DNA of 19,309 bases from Methylophaga sp. (GTDB lineage: Bacteria; Pseudomonadota; Gammaproteobacteria; Nitrosococcales; Methylophagaceae): assembly GCF_030651745.1 (NCBI RefSeq), contig NZ_JAUSCC010000077.1:1-19309 (forward strand), given 5' to 3'. The notes below the pieces were generated by a model. The model had not been told where the DNA came from, made no database searches, and saw only the letters and a program-made list of their open reading frames with translations. A program made the position numbers and the translations under genes. Of this stretch, positions 8,289 to 17,581 are shown one piece after another (within the stretch, counting starts at the first letter, position 1; each line of letters opens with the position of its first letter).

Positions 8289-9218
8289 ATGGCAGCAGTA
8301 ACAATGGCAGATCGTGATGGCGTTATCTGGTTGGATGGCGAATTTGTGCCTTGGCGTGAAGCTAAAGTCCATGTACTGACGCATACTTTGCATTATGGTA
8401 TGGGGGTTTTTGAAGGGGTCCGTGCTTATAAAACGGATGCTGGGACTGCTATTTTCCGTATGCAAGAGCATACCGACCGACTATTCCGTAGTGCCAAGAT
8501 CCTTGGCATGAAAATGCCGTTTGATAAAGCAACTTTAAACGATGCACAGCGGGCAGTGGTTCGTGAAAACAAACTTGATTCAGCCTACATTCGTCCAATG
8601 TGTTTTTATGGGTCTGAAGGCATGGGTATTCGTGCTGATAATCTTAAAACCCATGTAATGGTTGCAGCCTGGAGCTGGGGGTCGTACCTGGGCGAAGAAA
8701 ATATGACGCGCGGCATCCGCATTAAAACGTCATCTTTTACCCGCCACCATGTCAATATCACCATGTGTAAAGCCAAGGCCAACGGCAATTACATGAATTC
8801 AATGATGGCTTTGCAAGAAGCCGTGAATGATGGTTATGACGAAGCGTTGTTATTAGATGCCAATGGTTTTGTTACCGAAGGCAGTGGCGAGAACTTCTTT
8901 ATGGTTCGGGATGGCGTGCTTTACACACCTGAATTGACCTCGGCACTGGAAGGTATTACCCGTGATACGGTTATGCGCCTGGCCAATGATATTGGCTTGA
9001 AAGTCGTAGAAAAACGTATTACTCGCGATGAAGTGTATATCTGTGATGAAGCATTCTTCACTGGTACTGCAGCCGAAGTTACACCGATTCGTGAACTGGA
9101 CAATCGTCCTATCGGTGAAGGTAAACGTGGCCCAATCACTGAACAGTTACAAAGCATGTATTTCGATCAGGTGTATGGCCGTAGCGAATATTATCGCGAC
9201 TGGAATACGCTGGTTTAA
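8289..9218 (+). CDS. ilvE: Branched-chain amino acid aminotransferase IlvE
   Basis: This 309-residue PLP-dependent fold-type IV aminotransferase interconverts valine, leucine and isoleucine with their 2-oxo acids, using glutamate/2-oxoglutarate. The N-terminal WLDGEFVPWREAKVHVLTHTLHYGMGVFEGVRAY is a clear family signature. The PLP lysine is K163 in CKAKANGNYMNSMMA, followed by EALLLDANGFVTEGSGENFF and the phosphate-binding GITRDTVMRLA segment. ATG 8289 gives the usual length, with a weak site (AGTAGGT) upstream; a second in-frame ATG at 8304 is possible. glnE ends 33 bp upstream and yebC starts 48 bp downstream, with no terminator seen in either gap. Both glnE and ilvE handle glutamate-linked nitrogen, though the pairing may be positional only. 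Confidence 0.95.
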   Translation: MAAVTMADRDGVIWLDGEFVPWREAKVHVLTHTLHYGMGVFEGVRAYKTDAGTAIFRMQEHTDRLFRSAKILGMKMPFDKATLNDAQRAVVRENKLDSAYIRPMCFYGSEGMGIRADNLKTHVMVAAWSWGSYLGEENMTRGIRIKTSSFTRHHVNITMCKAKANGNYMNSMMALQEAVNDGYDEALLLDANGFVTEGSGENFFMVRDGVLYTPELTSALEGITRDTVMRLANDIGLKVVEKRITRDEVYICDEAFFTGTAAEVTPIRELDNRPIGEGKRGPITEQLQSMYFDQVYGRSEYYRDWNTLV

Positions 9219-9265
9219 TTGCTTAACACCCGTATTAAACGTAATAACAAAGAGGTTAGTACCAA

Positions 9266-10015
9266 ATGGCAGGTCATAGTAAGTGGGCGAATATTCAGCA
9301 TAGAAAAGGTGCGCAAGATGCCAAACGCGGCAAACTTTTCACGCGGCTGATTCGTGAAATTACTGTAGCTGCCCGTATGGGGGGCAGTGATCCTGCCACT
9401 AACCCGCGTTTACGTGCTGCCATTGATAAAGCTTTGGGCAGCAATATGACCAAAGATGTTATCGAGCGTGCGACAAAACGAGGTGCAGGTGAGCTGGAAG
9501 GCGCGGCTTATGAAGAAATTCGTTATGAAGGTTATGGCCCAAATGGCATCGCCATTATGGTTGATTGCATGACCGATAATCGTAATCGCACAGTGGCCGA
9601 AGTACGCCATGTATTCAGTAAGCGTGGCGGCAATATGGGAACCGATGGTTCGGTTGCCTATCTGTTTAACCAAAAAGGCATTATCAGTTTCGGCAATGAC
9701 ATTTCTGAAGATGATGTGATGGAAATCGCTCTGGAAGCCGGTGCTGAAGATATCGTCACCAATGCCGATGGTTCGGTGGATGTGTTCACCTCTCCGGAGG
9801 ACTATTCAGTCGTTAAAGATGCGCTGGATGCCGCGGGACTGGAAGCGCAATCCGCAGAAGTGACCATGCATCCCGATACTACCGTGAGTTTGGAACTGGA
9901 TGATGCACAAAAAGCCATCGCCATGATTGAAGCGTTTGAAGAGCTGGATGATGTGCAACAGGTTTACTCGAACGCTGATTTCTCCGATGAGGTGATGGCG
10001 CAGCTAGGTAGCTGA
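9266..10015 (+). CDS. yebC: YebC/PmpR family regulatory or translation-associated protein
   Basis: This 249-residue protein begins [32 protein letters not shown], the universal YebC/TACO1 signature, and continues with the acidic second and third domains typical of the family ([32 protein letters not shown]). Family members have been described as DNA-binding regulators (YebC, PmpR). More recent work also links them to relief of ribosome stalling at proline stretches. AGAGG precedes the ATG. Directly upstream of ruvC is its common position in gammaproteobacteria; 11 bp separate the two genes, so they are probably co-transcribed. Confidence 0.96.
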   Translation: MAGHSKWANIQHRKGAQDAKRGKLFTRLIREITVAARMGGSDPATNPRLRAAIDKALGSNMTKDVIERATKRGAGELEGAAYEEIRYEGYGPNGIAIMVDCMTDNRNRTVAEVRHVFSKRGGNMGTDGSVAYLFNQKGIISFGNDISEDDVMEIALEAGAEDIVTNADGSVDVFTSPEDYSVVKDALDAAGLEAQSAEVTMHPDTTVSLELDDAQKAIAMIEAFEELDDVQQVYSNADFSDEVMAQLGS

Positions 10016-10026
10016 TTGCCGACACT

Positions 10027-10566
10027 ATGGCGCGCATTCTTGGTGTGGATCCTGGTTCTCGGAAAACCGGTTTTGGCATCATAGAACTTGATGGTAAGCA
10101 AATTAAACATGTGATTAGCGGCAGACTGCTGGTGGGAGACGGCGACTTTGCCAATCGCCTGAAACAGATCTTTGAAGGCCTGACCGATATTATTCAGCGT
10201 TATCAGCCAGACATCATGGCTATTGAACAAGTATTCCTACATAAAAATGCCGATTCAGCTTTAAAACTTGGTCAGGCTCGTGGTGCCGCCATCTGCGCCG
10301 CAGTTAGTCAACAGCTGCTGGTTCATGAATACTCTGCAACTCAAATAAAAAAAGCTGTAGTCGGAAATGGACATGCCAAAAAAGAGCAAGTCCAGTATAT
10401 GATGACGGTCATGTTGCAGCTGAAAGAAGCGCCACTGGAAGATGCTGCTGACGCTCTGGCTTGTGCGGTCACCCATGCAAATCATGCCGCACTGGATAGT
10501 CTCACTAATAAACTCCCCGCAGGAATGCGGCTCAGCCGTCGTCGAGGAGGACGCTATAGCCGATGA
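10027..10566 (+). CDS. ruvC: Holliday junction resolvase RuvC
   Basis: This 179-residue endonuclease cuts four-way DNA junctions symmetrically during recombination repair. The RNase H-like catalytic acids are all visible: D8 in [15 protein letters not shown]67 in MAIEQVF, and D139 and D142 in [14 protein letters not shown]. The basic C-terminal tail ends [11 protein letters not shown]. Its stop overlaps the ruvA start as ATGA (10563-10566), implying translational coupling. The upstream site is weak. Normal length for the family, no anomaly. Confidence 0.97.
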   Translation: MARILGVDPGSRKTGFGIIELDGKQIKHVISGRLLVGDGDFANRLKQIFEGLTDIIQRYQPDIMAIEQVFLHKNADSALKLGQARGAAICAAVSQQLLVHEYSATQIKKAVVGNGHAKKEQVQYMMTVMLQLKEAPLEDAADALACAVTHANHAALDSLTNKLPAGMRLSRRRGGRYSR

Positions 10567-11159
10567 TTGGTCGACTTACTGGAATTATTATCGAAAAACA
10601 GCCACCAGAACTGGTGATTGATGTACAAGGTGTCGGCTACGAAGTCTCTGCACCCATGTCGACATTTGTGAATTTGCCGCCACTGAATGAAAAAGTGAGT
10701 CTGTATACACATCTGGTGGTACGTGAAGATGCTCAGTTATTGTATGGATTTGCCACCCAACGAGAACGATTATTATTCCGCAGTTTGCTTAAAGTAAATG
10801 GGGTGGGAGCCAAACTGGCACTGACGATTTTATCGGGCAGTGATGTTGATAGTTTTGCGCGAAGTGTGCTGGAAGGTGACGCCGCAAGTTTGACTCGACT
10901 GCCTGGTGTCGGTAAAAAGACAGCTGATCGCCTTATTATTGAAATGCGCGACCGACTCAAAGAAGTGGGCTCGGCGATGGGGCTTGATGAGCAAATTACC
11001 ACGAATATGCCGAGCGGCAGTGGTGCTCGAAAAGAAGCACTGGAAGCTTTGGTTGCTTTAGGGTATAAAGCCGCCGAAGCAGAAAGAATGATCCGTAGTT
11101 TTGATGCACAGGATATGACAACCGAGCAAATCATCAGACAGGCATTGCAGCGAAATTAA
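10563..11159 (+). CDS. ruvA: Holliday junction branch migration subunit RuvA
   Basis: This 198-residue protein binds the Holliday junction as a tetramer and loads the RuvB motor. The N-terminal OB-fold region ([28 protein letters not shown]) is followed by two helix-hairpin-helix motifs: [15 protein letters not shown] (about 76-90) and [19 protein letters not shown] (about 110-128). The C-terminal three-helix domain that contacts RuvB spans about 156-197, joined by a flexible Gly/Ser linker. Its ATG overlaps the ruvC stop, and only 2 bp separate its stop from ruvB. Confidence 0.97.
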   Translation: MIGRLTGIIIEKQPPELVIDVQGVGYEVSAPMSTFVNLPPLNEKVSLYTHLVVREDAQLLYGFATQRERLLFRSLLKVNGVGAKLALTILSGSDVDSFARSVLEGDAASLTRLPGVGKKTADRLIIEMRDRLKEVGSAMGLDEQITTNMPSGSGARKEALEALVALGYKAAEAERMIRSFDAQDMTTEQIIRQALQRN

Positions 11160-11161
11160 TC

Positions 11162-12175
11162 ATGGATGAACGTTTTATTTCACCGCAAACTGTAAATGAT
11201 GACGAACGGGTCGATCGTGCTATCAGACCACTGAGTTTGCAGGATTATATTGGCCAGCCAGTAGTGCGTGAACAGATGGAATTGTTTGTGTCGGCTGCCC
11301 GAAAACGTAAGGAAGCCTTGGATCACACACTTATTTTTGGTCCTCCCGGTCTAGGGAAAACCACGTTGGCACATATTATTGCCAATGAAATGGGAGTGAA
11401 TTTACGGCAAACGTCGGGACCCGTTTTAGAACGCCCAGGCGATTTGGCTGCATTATTGACGAATCTTGAACCCAATGATGTATTGTTTGTTGATGAAATT
11501 CATCGACTAAGTCCGGTGGTTGAAGAAGTGTTGTATCCGGCGATGGAAGATTACCAAATCGATATCATGATTGGTGAAGGACCGGCAGCACGTTCAATCA
11601 AGTTGGATCTCGAACCTTTTACCTTGGTTGGAGCAACAACACGAGCGGGGTCACTAACCTCGCCCTTGCGGGATCGCTTTGGCATAGTGCAGCGTTTGGA
11701 ATTTTATAATGTTGCTGATTTAAGTACGATTGTGCAGCGAAGTGCACGCATATTAGGTGTGACACTGGATATCAGCGGAGCCGGTGAGATTGCTCATCGT
11801 TCACGCGGAACACCGAGGATTGCCAATCGGTTACTGCGCCGTGTAAGAGACTATGCGGAAGTACGATTTGATGGGGTTGTTACGACAGAAATTGCTCGGC
11901 AGGCACTGGATCTGCTGGATGTTGATAAGTTCGGTTTTGATATGTTGGACCGTAAACTGTTGCTGGCGATAATTGAAAAGTTTTCCGGTGGACCGGTGGG
12001 CTTGGACAATCTGGCTGCAGCCATCGGTGAAGAACGTGGAACAATAGAAGATGTGATAGAGCCCTTTCTGATACAAGAGGGTTTTATTATGCGGACGCCA
12101 CGGGGACGAATTGCTACCAAACGAGCATTTCTGCATTTGGGGCTGACACCAGATCTCGATCTTACAGGTGATTAA
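11162..12175 (+). CDS. ruvB: Holliday junction branch migration ATPase RuvB
   Basis: This 337-residue AAA+ motor drives branch migration with RuvA. Visible motifs are Walker [12 protein letters not shown] (K66), Walker [11 protein letters not shown] (D111, E112), sensor 1 LVGATTRAG, and the arginine finger region [10 protein letters not shown]. The sensor 2/small domain contains [20 protein letters not shown], and the C-terminal winged helix ends with [13 protein letters not shown]. Length is normal. It starts 2 bp after ruvA, and its TAA overlaps the ybgC ATG by one base (TAATG), which links DNA repair and Tol-Pal genes into one translation-coupled run. Confidence 0.98.
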   Translation: MDERFISPQTVNDDERVDRAIRPLSLQDYIGQPVVREQMELFVSAARKRKEALDHTLIFGPPGLGKTTLAHIIANEMGVNLRQTSGPVLERPGDLAALLTNLEPNDVLFVDEIHRLSPVVEEVLYPAMEDYQIDIMIGEGPAARSIKLDLEPFTLVGATTRAGSLTSPLRDRFGIVQRLEFYNVADLSTIVQRSARILGVTLDISGAGEIAHRSRGTPRIANRLLRRVRDYAEVRFDGVVTTEIARQALDLLDVDKFGFDMLDRKLLLAIIEKFSGGPVGLDNLAAAIGEERGTIEDVIEPFLIQEGFIMRTPRGRIATKRAFLHLGLTPDLDLTGD

Positions 12176-12579
12176 TGCAGTCGTTTGATTGGCCAGTAAG
12201 AGTGTATTACGAAGATACAGATAGTGGTGGTGTGGTTTATCACGCAAATTATCTGAAGTTTATGGAACGGGCCCGAACCGAATGGTTACGTCAGCTTGGC
12301 TTTGAGCAAAATGTTTTAAAAGACGAACATAATTGCCTATTTGCAGTCCATTCGATGCAAATCAATTTTCGTCGCCCGGCACGATTTAATGATGCCTTAG
12401 TAATTCGAACTGAAATGACACAAACGAGCGGTGCAAGCATGCAGTTTGAACAATCAGTGCTGCGTGATGACGAACTGTTGTGCAGTGCGTCAGTCAGAGT
12501 GGCTTGTTTAGATGCAAAACGATTTAAACCGTGCCCGATACCTTTTTTTATTTTGACGGAGATGCAAAGTGAATGCTGA
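12175..12579 (+). CDS. ybgC: Tol-Pal system-associated acyl-CoA thioesterase YbgC
   Basis: This 134-residue hotdog-fold thioesterase has the signature VYYEDTDSGGVVYHANYLKFMERARTEWLR; D16 matches the catalytic aspartate of 4-hydroxybenzoyl-CoA-type thioesterases. It usually heads the tol-pal operon. In other bacteria it is linked to phospholipid metabolism and inner-membrane-associated acyl carrier protein complexes. Its start overlaps the ruvB stop, and its own end overlaps the tolQ start by 11 bp, so expression is tightly coupled on both sides. Confidence 0.95.
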   Translation: MQSFDWPVRVYYEDTDSGGVVYHANYLKFMERARTEWLRQLGFEQNVLKDEHNCLFAVHSMQINFRRPARFNDALVIRTEMTQTSGASMQFEQSVLRDDELLCSASVRVACLDAKRFKPCPIPFFILTEMQSEC

Positions 12580-13237
12580 TCTATCCTTGATGGCCCTGAT
12601 ATCAGAAGCCAGTTTGCTAGTGCAGATTGTTATGCTGATTTTGCTGCTGATATCAGTGTATTCCTGGACTATTATTTTCAAAAAACGCACTGAGCTGGTT
12701 GCAGCAAAACGTGATGCAGATTTATTTGAAGATAAGTTCTGGTCTGGCAATGAATTAAACAGACTATACGAGGATATTACCTCGAGACCTCATTCCGGGC
12801 GAGGTATGGAAGGCATTTTTGAGGCTGGATTCAAAGAGTTTGTTCGGCTGAAAAAAACCTCAACCGATTCCGCCTACATATTAGAAGGCACACAACGGGT
12901 AATGCGGATTTCTTTATCCAGAGAAATGGATGAATTAGAACTTTCCTTACCTTTTCTGGCTACGGCAGGTTCAACCAGTCCCTACATTGGTCTGTTCGGA
13001 ACCGTCTGGGGTATCATGAATTCATTTCGGGCATTGGGTGAGGTTCAACAAGCGACGCTTGCAATGGTGGCGCCAGGTATTGCAGAAGCTTTGATTGCTA
13101 CGGCGATGGGGTTGTTTGCAGCTATTCCTGCGGTTGTTGCATATAACCGCTATTCAAATGAAGTTGAACGACTGATTAGTCGTTATGACAATTTCGTTGA
13201 GGAATTCTCTTCAATTTTGCAACGGCAACAAGGTTAA
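12569..13237 (+). CDS. tolQ: Tol-Pal system proton channel subunit TolQ
   Basis: This 222-residue inner-membrane protein belongs to the TolQ/ExbB/MotA family. Three membrane segments are visible at about 14-37, 127-153 and 165-193. The large cytoplasmic loop lies between the first two, and the conserved FLATAGSTSPYIGLFGTVWGIMNSF and APGIAEALIATAMGLFAAIPAV motifs are intact. With TolR it converts proton flow into work on TolA during constriction of the envelope. The start codon is GTG at 12569, inside the ybgC 3' end, with GGAG 7 bases upstream; the nearby ATG (12573) is in another frame. Confidence 0.96.
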   Translation: MNADLSLMALISEASLLVQIVMLILLLISVYSWTIIFKKRTELVAAKRDADLFEDKFWSGNELNRLYEDITSRPHSGRGMEGIFEAGFKEFVRLKKTSTDSAYILEGTQRVMRISLSREMDELELSLPFLATAGSTSPYIGLFGTVWGIMNSFRALGEVQQATLAMVAPGIAEALIATAMGLFAAIPAVVAYNRYSNEVERLISRYDNFVEEFSSILQRQQG

Positions 13238-13252
13238 AAACGGAGCCTAACT

Positions 13253-13699
13253 ATGGCGCTTCATAAACAACAACGTCTGCGTCGCAAGCCTATGGCAGAA
13301 ATTAACGTCGTTCCCTATATCGACGTTATGCTGGTTCTGTTAATCATCTTTATGATTACGGCTCCAATGCTGACGCAAGGGGTTCAGGTTGATTTACCCC
13401 AAGCTGATGCCAATCCGGTGGAAGCACCGGAAAATCTTGAACCACTGGTCATTTCAGTGGATGCCGCTGGTAACTACTATGCTTCTGTTGGTGATAATCA
13501 GGATCAAAGTATCGGAGCACAGGAACTGGTTGCCAGAGTTTCGGCGGTATTGCGCCGCAACCCTCAGACCCCTGTTATGGTCAAAGGCGACAGTTCAGCA
13601 AGTTATGGACAAGTGGTGGGGGCGATGGCTTTGTTGCAAAAAGCCGGTGTTCCTAATGTTGGTTTGATAACACAACGTCCGGAAACGGCAACTCAGTAA
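13253..13699 (+). CDS. tolR: Tol-Pal system protein TolR
   Basis: This 148-residue protein has a short basic N-terminus, one membrane helix at about 20-38 (VVPYIDVMLVLLIIFMITAPM), and a periplasmic domain. D24 is the conserved proton-carrying aspartate of the TolR/ExbD family. The periplasmic part (VQVDLPQA, LVISVDAAGNYYA, TPVMVKGDSSASYGQVVGAMALLQKAGVPNVGLIT) folds into the peptidoglycan-binding ExbD-like domain. It starts 16 bp after tolQ with a GGAG site and ends 5 bp before tolA. Confidence 0.96.
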   Translation: MALHKQQRLRRKPMAEINVVPYIDVMLVLLIIFMITAPMLTQGVQVDLPQADANPVEAPENLEPLVISVDAAGNYYASVGDNQDQSIGAQELVARVSAVLRRNPQTPVMVKGDSSASYGQVVGAMALLQKAGVPNVGLITQRPETATQ

Positions 13700-13704
13700 T
13701 TACG

Positions 13705-14832
13705 ATGAAGCAATCTATTTTGCAAAATTTATTTGCCGGAGGCGCATCAACAATATTGCATGCATTGCTCATTATATTGTTGATTGTCAGTTTTGATATG
13801 CCAACCGAAATTCGCCAGTTTGGCCAACCGGAAGTGGAAATCGTTCAAGCCACGGTAATAGATGAAGATTTAGTGCTTGAAGAAATGGCCCGCTTGCAAG
13901 AGGCTGAAGACAGTAAACGCATCGCTGAAGAAGAACGGCAGCAAAAGCTGGATGAGCAACTGGAAAAATCACAGCAAGAATTGGCACGACAGGAACAAGA
14001 ACTGCTGGATATGCAGGAGCGAGCCAAACTGGATGCTGAAAAACGCAAACAGGAAGCTGAACTTGAACAGCAACGGCTGAAAGAATTAGAGCAACAACGA
14101 ATCGAACAGGAAGAGGCTCGTAAACAGGCCGAACTTGAACGACAGAAAGCGGAAGAGGCCAAACAAAAAGCCGAAGCTGAACGCAAAACAGCTGAAGAAG
14201 CGAAACAAAAAGCCGAAGCTGAACGTATAGCTGCAGAAAAAGCCAGAGAAGAGGCTGAAGTTAAACGCAAAGCCGAGGAAGAAGCCAAGCGTAAAGCTGA
14301 AGAGGAAGCCAAACGTAAGACTGAAGAAGATGCCAAGCGTAAAGCTGAGGAAGAAGCCAAACGCAAAGCCGAGGAAGAGGCCAAACGTAAAGCTGATGAA
14401 GAAGCTAAACGTAAGGCCGAGGAAGAGGCCAAACGCAAAGCCGCTGAAGATGCCAAACGTAAAGCGGAAGAAGATGCGCGACGTCAGGCTGAATCTGATT
14501 TACAGCGCCAATTGGAAGCTGAGCAATCAGAACGCGAAGGTCGCCGGGTAAGAGGTGTTGTTGATGAGTATTCACAGATTATTCAACAAAGGGTAAAACG
14601 CTTTTGGATCAAACCGCCAAATGCTGACCGCGGTTTGGAAGTGACCTTACGAATTAGAACATTACCAGGTGGTGATGTTGGTGAAGTAACCATTGTTAGA
14701 AGTAGTGGCAATGCGATTTTTGATCGATCAGCTGAAAGTGCTGTGTATAAATCCTCTCCCTTGCCACTTCCAAGTGATGCGAAAGCAGCAGCGGAATTTA
14801 GAAGTTTTAATTTTGTATTCAGACCAGAATAA
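13705..14832 (+). CDS. tolA: Tol-Pal system protein TolA
   Basis: This 375-residue protein spans the periplasm to connect the TolQR motor to Pal and TolB. Domain I is a membrane anchor at about 14-31 (STILHALLIILLIVSF). Domain II (about 58-280) is a very long Lys/Glu/Ala helix. Domain III (about 281-375) is a globular C-terminus with VDEYSQIIQQRVKRFWIKPP and VRSSGNAIFDRSAESAVYKSSPLPLP, the TonB-like fold that contacts TolB/Pal and is exploited by phages and colicins in E. coli. Domain II contains ten consecutive eight-residue units of the AKRKAEEE type at 186-265, plus a 14-residue near-duplication at about 151-174. Start ATG 13705 lies 5 bp after tolR with no strong site, suggesting coupling. 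Confidence 0.95.
   Translation: MKQSILQNLFAGGASTILHALLIILLIVSFDMPTEIRQFGQPEVEIVQATVIDEDLVLEEMARLQEAEDSKRIAEEERQQKLDEQLEKSQQELARQEQELLDMQERAKLDAEKRKQEAELEQQRLKELEQQRIEQEEARKQAELERQKAEEAKQKAEAERKTAEEAKQKAEAERIAAEKAREEAEVKRKAEEEAKRKAEEEAKRKTEEDAKRKAEEEAKRKAEEEAKRKADEEAKRKAEEEAKRKAAEDAKRKAEEDARRQAESDLQRQLEAEQSEREGRRVRGVVDEYSQIIQQRVKRFWIKPPNADRGLEVTLRIRTLPGGDVGEVTIVRSSGNAIFDRSAESAVYKSSPLPLPSDAKAAAEFRSFNFVFRPE
14260..14499 (+). repeat. Tandem 24-bp repeat tract inside tolA (ten AKRKAEEE-type octads)
   Basis: Residues 186-265 of TolA are ten consecutive octads, most reading AKRKAEEE with single changes such as T for A, D for E, or AAED. At the DNA level each is a degenerate 24-bp unit that begins GCCAAACGTAAAGC or a close variant. 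Such coiled-coil repeat tracts are common in TolA and can expand or contract by slippage or recombination without breaking the frame. The last unit (ARRQAESD) has decayed most. Confidence 0.9.
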
Positions 14833-14844
14833 GAGGCGGACGTG

Positions 14845-16143
14845 ATGATCAAGAAATGGTTGTTAAAGCTAGGCATTTTGCTTGCTTTTTTACCCTTGCA
14901 AGCACAAGCCTTACTCACAATTGAGATTACGGGTGGGTCAGATGGCGCATTACCCATCGCAATAGTCCCGTTTGGTAGTGAAGGATTAAGAGCACCTGAA
15001 GATATTACAAAAATCATTCGTAATGACTTAGAGAGCAGTGGCCGGTTTGCCCCGCTTGAAGAGCGGGATTTGGTGTCTCGTCCAACTGAACAGTCACAAG
15101 TTAACTTTGCCGACTGGCGATTATTGAGATCAGAAGGACTTGTTATCGGTAAAATCAGCAGCCAGGATGGTGAAAACTATCAGGTTCAGTTCCAACTGTT
15201 TGATGTCTATCGTGGTCAGCAGTTAGCAGGTAAACGTTATCAGGTACCAGCATCTGGTTTAAGAGCGTTAGGCCATCAAATAGCCGATGTGATTTATGAA
15301 ACACTTACAGGTGAGAAAGGCATCTTTTCAACGCGGTTGGCTTTTGTTACGCAAGTCACTGCTGGCGATGGAAAAAAACGCTTTGCCTTACAGATTTCGG
15401 ATGCTGATGGAGCAAATCCACGCACTGTATTACAATCAACACAACCCATTATGTCACCAGCGTGGGCACCAGATGGTGATCAGCTTGCCTATGTATCTTT
15501 TGAAAATGGGAAAAGCGAAGTTTTTGTTCAACAGTTACAAAGTGGTCAGCGTAAATCAGTCGCTGCTTTTGAGGGTATAAACAGTGCGCCTTCATGGTCG
15601 CCTGATGGAAGAAGACTGGCATTAACACTGTCCAGAAATGGCAACCCGGAAATTTATGTGCTTGAGCTGGCCAGCGGTGATTTGATCCGAGTAACTAATA
15701 ATGCTCAGGCCATTGATACAGAAGCTGTCTGGTCGCCGAATGGAAATGAAATTTACTTTACATCTGACCGTGGTGGCCGACCACAGATTTATAGAGTGTC
15801 AGCAAATGGTGGTCGAGCTGAACGAGTGAGTTTTGAAGGTAATTACAATGCGTCCCCTGATATTTCACCAGATGGACGTAAATTGGCCATGGTGCATGGT
15901 GCCAATGGCAATTTCTATATTGCAGTACAAGATCTTAAAACTGGAGCGATGCAAGTGCTTACTGATTCGAGACGAGCCGAATCACCGAGTTTTGCGCCGA
16001 ATGGTCAAATGATCCTGTATGCTACTGAGCAAAAAGGTAGCGGTGTATTAGCTGCTGTCTCTGTTGATGGCCGGATCCATCAACGTTTGAGCGAATCCGG
16101 AATTGTCGTGCGTGAACCTGCATGGTCTCCGCTGAAAAAATAA
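14845..16143 (+). CDS. tolB: Tol-Pal system periplasmic beta-propeller protein TolB
   Basis: This 432-residue protein has an Sec signal peptide (MIKKWLLKLGILLAFLPLQAQA, cut before L23). An N-terminal domain (LPIAIVPFG, DLESSGRFAPL, YQVQFQLFDVYRGQQLAGKRY) binds TolA or Pal. A six-bladed propeller of WD40-like PD40 repeats follows from about residue 165, each with a W(A/S)PDG- or SPDG-type turn: PAWAPDGDQLAYVS, PSWSPDGRRLALT, AVWSPNGNEIYFTS, PDISPDGRKLAMV, PSFAPNGQMILYA, PAWSPLKK. ATG 14845 is preferred over GTG 14842 because GAGG is 8 bases upstream of the ATG. pal follows after 20 bp. Confidence 0.96.
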   Translation: MIKKWLLKLGILLAFLPLQAQALLTIEITGGSDGALPIAIVPFGSEGLRAPEDITKIIRNDLESSGRFAPLEERDLVSRPTEQSQVNFADWRLLRSEGLVIGKISSQDGENYQVQFQLFDVYRGQQLAGKRYQVPASGLRALGHQIADVIYETLTGEKGIFSTRLAFVTQVTAGDGKKRFALQISDADGANPRTVLQSTQPIMSPAWAPDGDQLAYVSFENGKSEVFVQQLQSGQRKSVAAFEGINSAPSWSPDGRRLALTLSRNGNPEIYVLELASGDLIRVTNNAQAIDTEAVWSPNGNEIYFTSDRGGRPQIYRVSANGGRAERVSFEGNYNASPDISPDGRKLAMVHGANGNFYIAVQDLKTGAMQVLTDSRRAESPSFAPNGQMILYATEQKGSGVLAAVSVDGRIHQRLSESGIVVREPAWSPLKK

Positions 16144-16163
16144 TTTAAGTCAGGAGTGTTTTT

Positions 16164-16730
16164 ATGAATCGTTTTAAATTCTCGGCGTTGTTACTTGCCT
16201 TGTTCTTACTTAGTGCTTGTAGCGGTAATGCTACTAAAGACGGTACAGACGATGTATTAGTAGAAGAGCGCAATGGCGCATCGACTTCAGGTGTTTCAGG
16301 TCGAAGTGCAGATGGTAGTGATTTAGGTGCAGAAGCAAGCGTAATTGTTGGTGAGAATGGTTATGGCGGAAGTCAATTTGATCCTTCAAACCCATTATCT
16401 AATCGGGTAATTTACTTTGATTATGATAGTGCTAGCATCAGACAACAAGATCAGGCAATTGTCGAAGCTCATGCCGCTTATTTAGGTAAAAATCCTAATT
16501 TGACTGTACGTTTGGAAGGTCACACTGATGAACGTGGTTCACGTGAATATAACCTTGCCTTAGGTGAGCGTCGTGCTTTGTCAGTTCGTCAATTGCTGAT
16601 GTTACAAGGTGCCAGTGCACAACAATTCAGAGTGGCAAGTTTTGGTGAAGAACGTCCTGCAGTTGATGGTAGTGATGAATCTGCATGGTCTCAAAATCGC
16701 CGAGTTGAAATAATTTATATTGGTCGTTGA
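16164..16730 (+). CDS. pal: Peptidoglycan-associated lipoprotein Pal
   Basis: This 188-residue outer-membrane lipoprotein has a signal peptide ending in the lipobox LSAC with C19 as the lipidated residue. A Gly/Ser-rich linker (about 20-78) leads into an OmpA-like domain (about 82-188). That domain carries IYFDYDSASI, the peptidoglycan-contact motif LEGHTDERGSREYNLALGERRA with D122 and R136/R137, and C-terminal NRRVEIIY. It ties the outer membrane to the cell wall and is released from TolB at the division site. GGAG precedes the ATG. The following cpoB start is only 1 bp after the stop. Confidence 0.97.
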   Translation: MNRFKFSALLLALFLLSACSGNATKDGTDDVLVEERNGASTSGVSGRSADGSDLGAEASVIVGENGYGGSQFDPSNPLSNRVIYFDYDSASIRQQDQAIVEAHAAYLGKNPNLTVRLEGHTDERGSREYNLALGERRALSVRQLLMLQGASAQQFRVASFGEERPAVDGSDESAWSQNRRVEIIYIGR

Positions 16731-16731
16731 T

Positions 16732-17559
16732 ATGCCTTTTAAAAAGCAAAAACAACTTGCAATAGCAATAATGGTGGGCGCTTTCTTAGCGCCCTCTGTT
16801 TCTTGGGCTGAGCAAGAATCGATGCAAGCTCGTATGGATCGACTTGAACGTATTATTCAGGGACAAGGGTTGACCTCATTGCTGACGCAGGTTGATCAGC
16901 TGCAACGCGAGATTCAACGTTTAAATGGTACAAACGAAGAACTCAGTCATAAGATTGATCAAATGCAGCAACGCCAGCGGGAGCAATACCTGGATCTGGA
17001 TCAACGGATAACAGAATTACAGCAACAACCTGTGGCGAGCCAACCTCCAGTCAGAAATGATTCAGCTTCAATGGTTAATGAGTCAATTGATTCAGAATTG
17101 GCTGATAGTGAAGTGCAACCACCACCTGCTACTCAGATGGATGGGGCAATTGATACGCTTGCACCCGTAGCGGTAGAAAGTGGTGAAGCGGCCTATCAAG
17201 CTGCACTGCAAGATCTGCGCGGTGGTCGTTATCAGGAAGCCTTAACTGCTTTAGGTGCTTTCCCTCAAAGCTATCCAAACAGCAGTTATTTACCGAATGT
17301 TTATTATTGGCAGGGTGAGGCGCATTATGTCGTGCGTGAATTTGATAAGGCTATAGTGGCTTTTGATAAAGTGATCTCCAGCTATCCCGACAGTAATAAA
17401 GTTTCTGATGCATTATTGAAGCGCGGTTTCAGTGAATATGAGACAGGTGATAGAAATAAAGCTCAAGCAACATTGAACCAAGTGATTCAGCAATATCCTG
17501 ATACATCCGCCGCTCGTTTGGCGAGAGTACGTCTGGATCGTATCCAGCAATCACCGTAA
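16732..17559 (+). CDS. cpoB: Cell division coordinator CpoB (YbgF)
   Basis: This 275-residue periplasmic protein has a signal peptide (cleaved about after A26, in VSWA-EQ). A coiled-coil trimerisation region at about 30-97 is rich in Gln and Leu. A Pro-rich linker leads to TPR repeats at about 150-268 (GEAAYQAALQDLRGGRYQEAL, YWQGEAHYVVREFDKAIVAFDKVISSYPDS, FSEYETGDRNKAQATLNQVIQQYPDT). In E. coli CpoB coordinates TolA with PBP1B during septal wall synthesis. The ATG at 16732 is chosen over an upstream in-frame TTG (16720) because it gives a clean signal peptide and follows the pal stop by one base. No good ribosome site is visible, so re-initiation after pal is likely. Confidence 0.94.
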   Translation: MPFKKQKQLAIAIMVGAFLAPSVSWAEQESMQARMDRLERIIQGQGLTSLLTQVDQLQREIQRLNGTNEELSHKIDQMQQRQREQYLDLDQRITELQQQPVASQPPVRNDSASMVNESIDSELADSEVQPPPATQMDGAIDTLAPVAVESGEAAYQAALQDLRGGRYQEALTALGAFPQSYPNSSYLPNVYYWQGEAHYVVREFDKAIVAFDKVISSYPDSNKVSDALLKRGFSEYETGDRNKAQATLNQVIQQYPDTSAARLARVRLDRIQQSP

Positions 17560-17581
17560 AGTATTTTTGTAGAACGCGCAG

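Noticed and set aside
13845..14456. Long 203-codon open frame on the minus strand, rich in Ser, Ala and Leu
   Set aside because: It is the antisense of the tolA repeat tract; the Lys/Glu-rich octads read backwards give stop-free Ser/Leu/Ala repeats. No ribosome site or family match, and tolA is certain.
16720..16731. TTG start giving CpoB four more residues
   Set aside because: It lies inside pal with no ribosome site; the ATG at 16732 gives a standard signal peptide.
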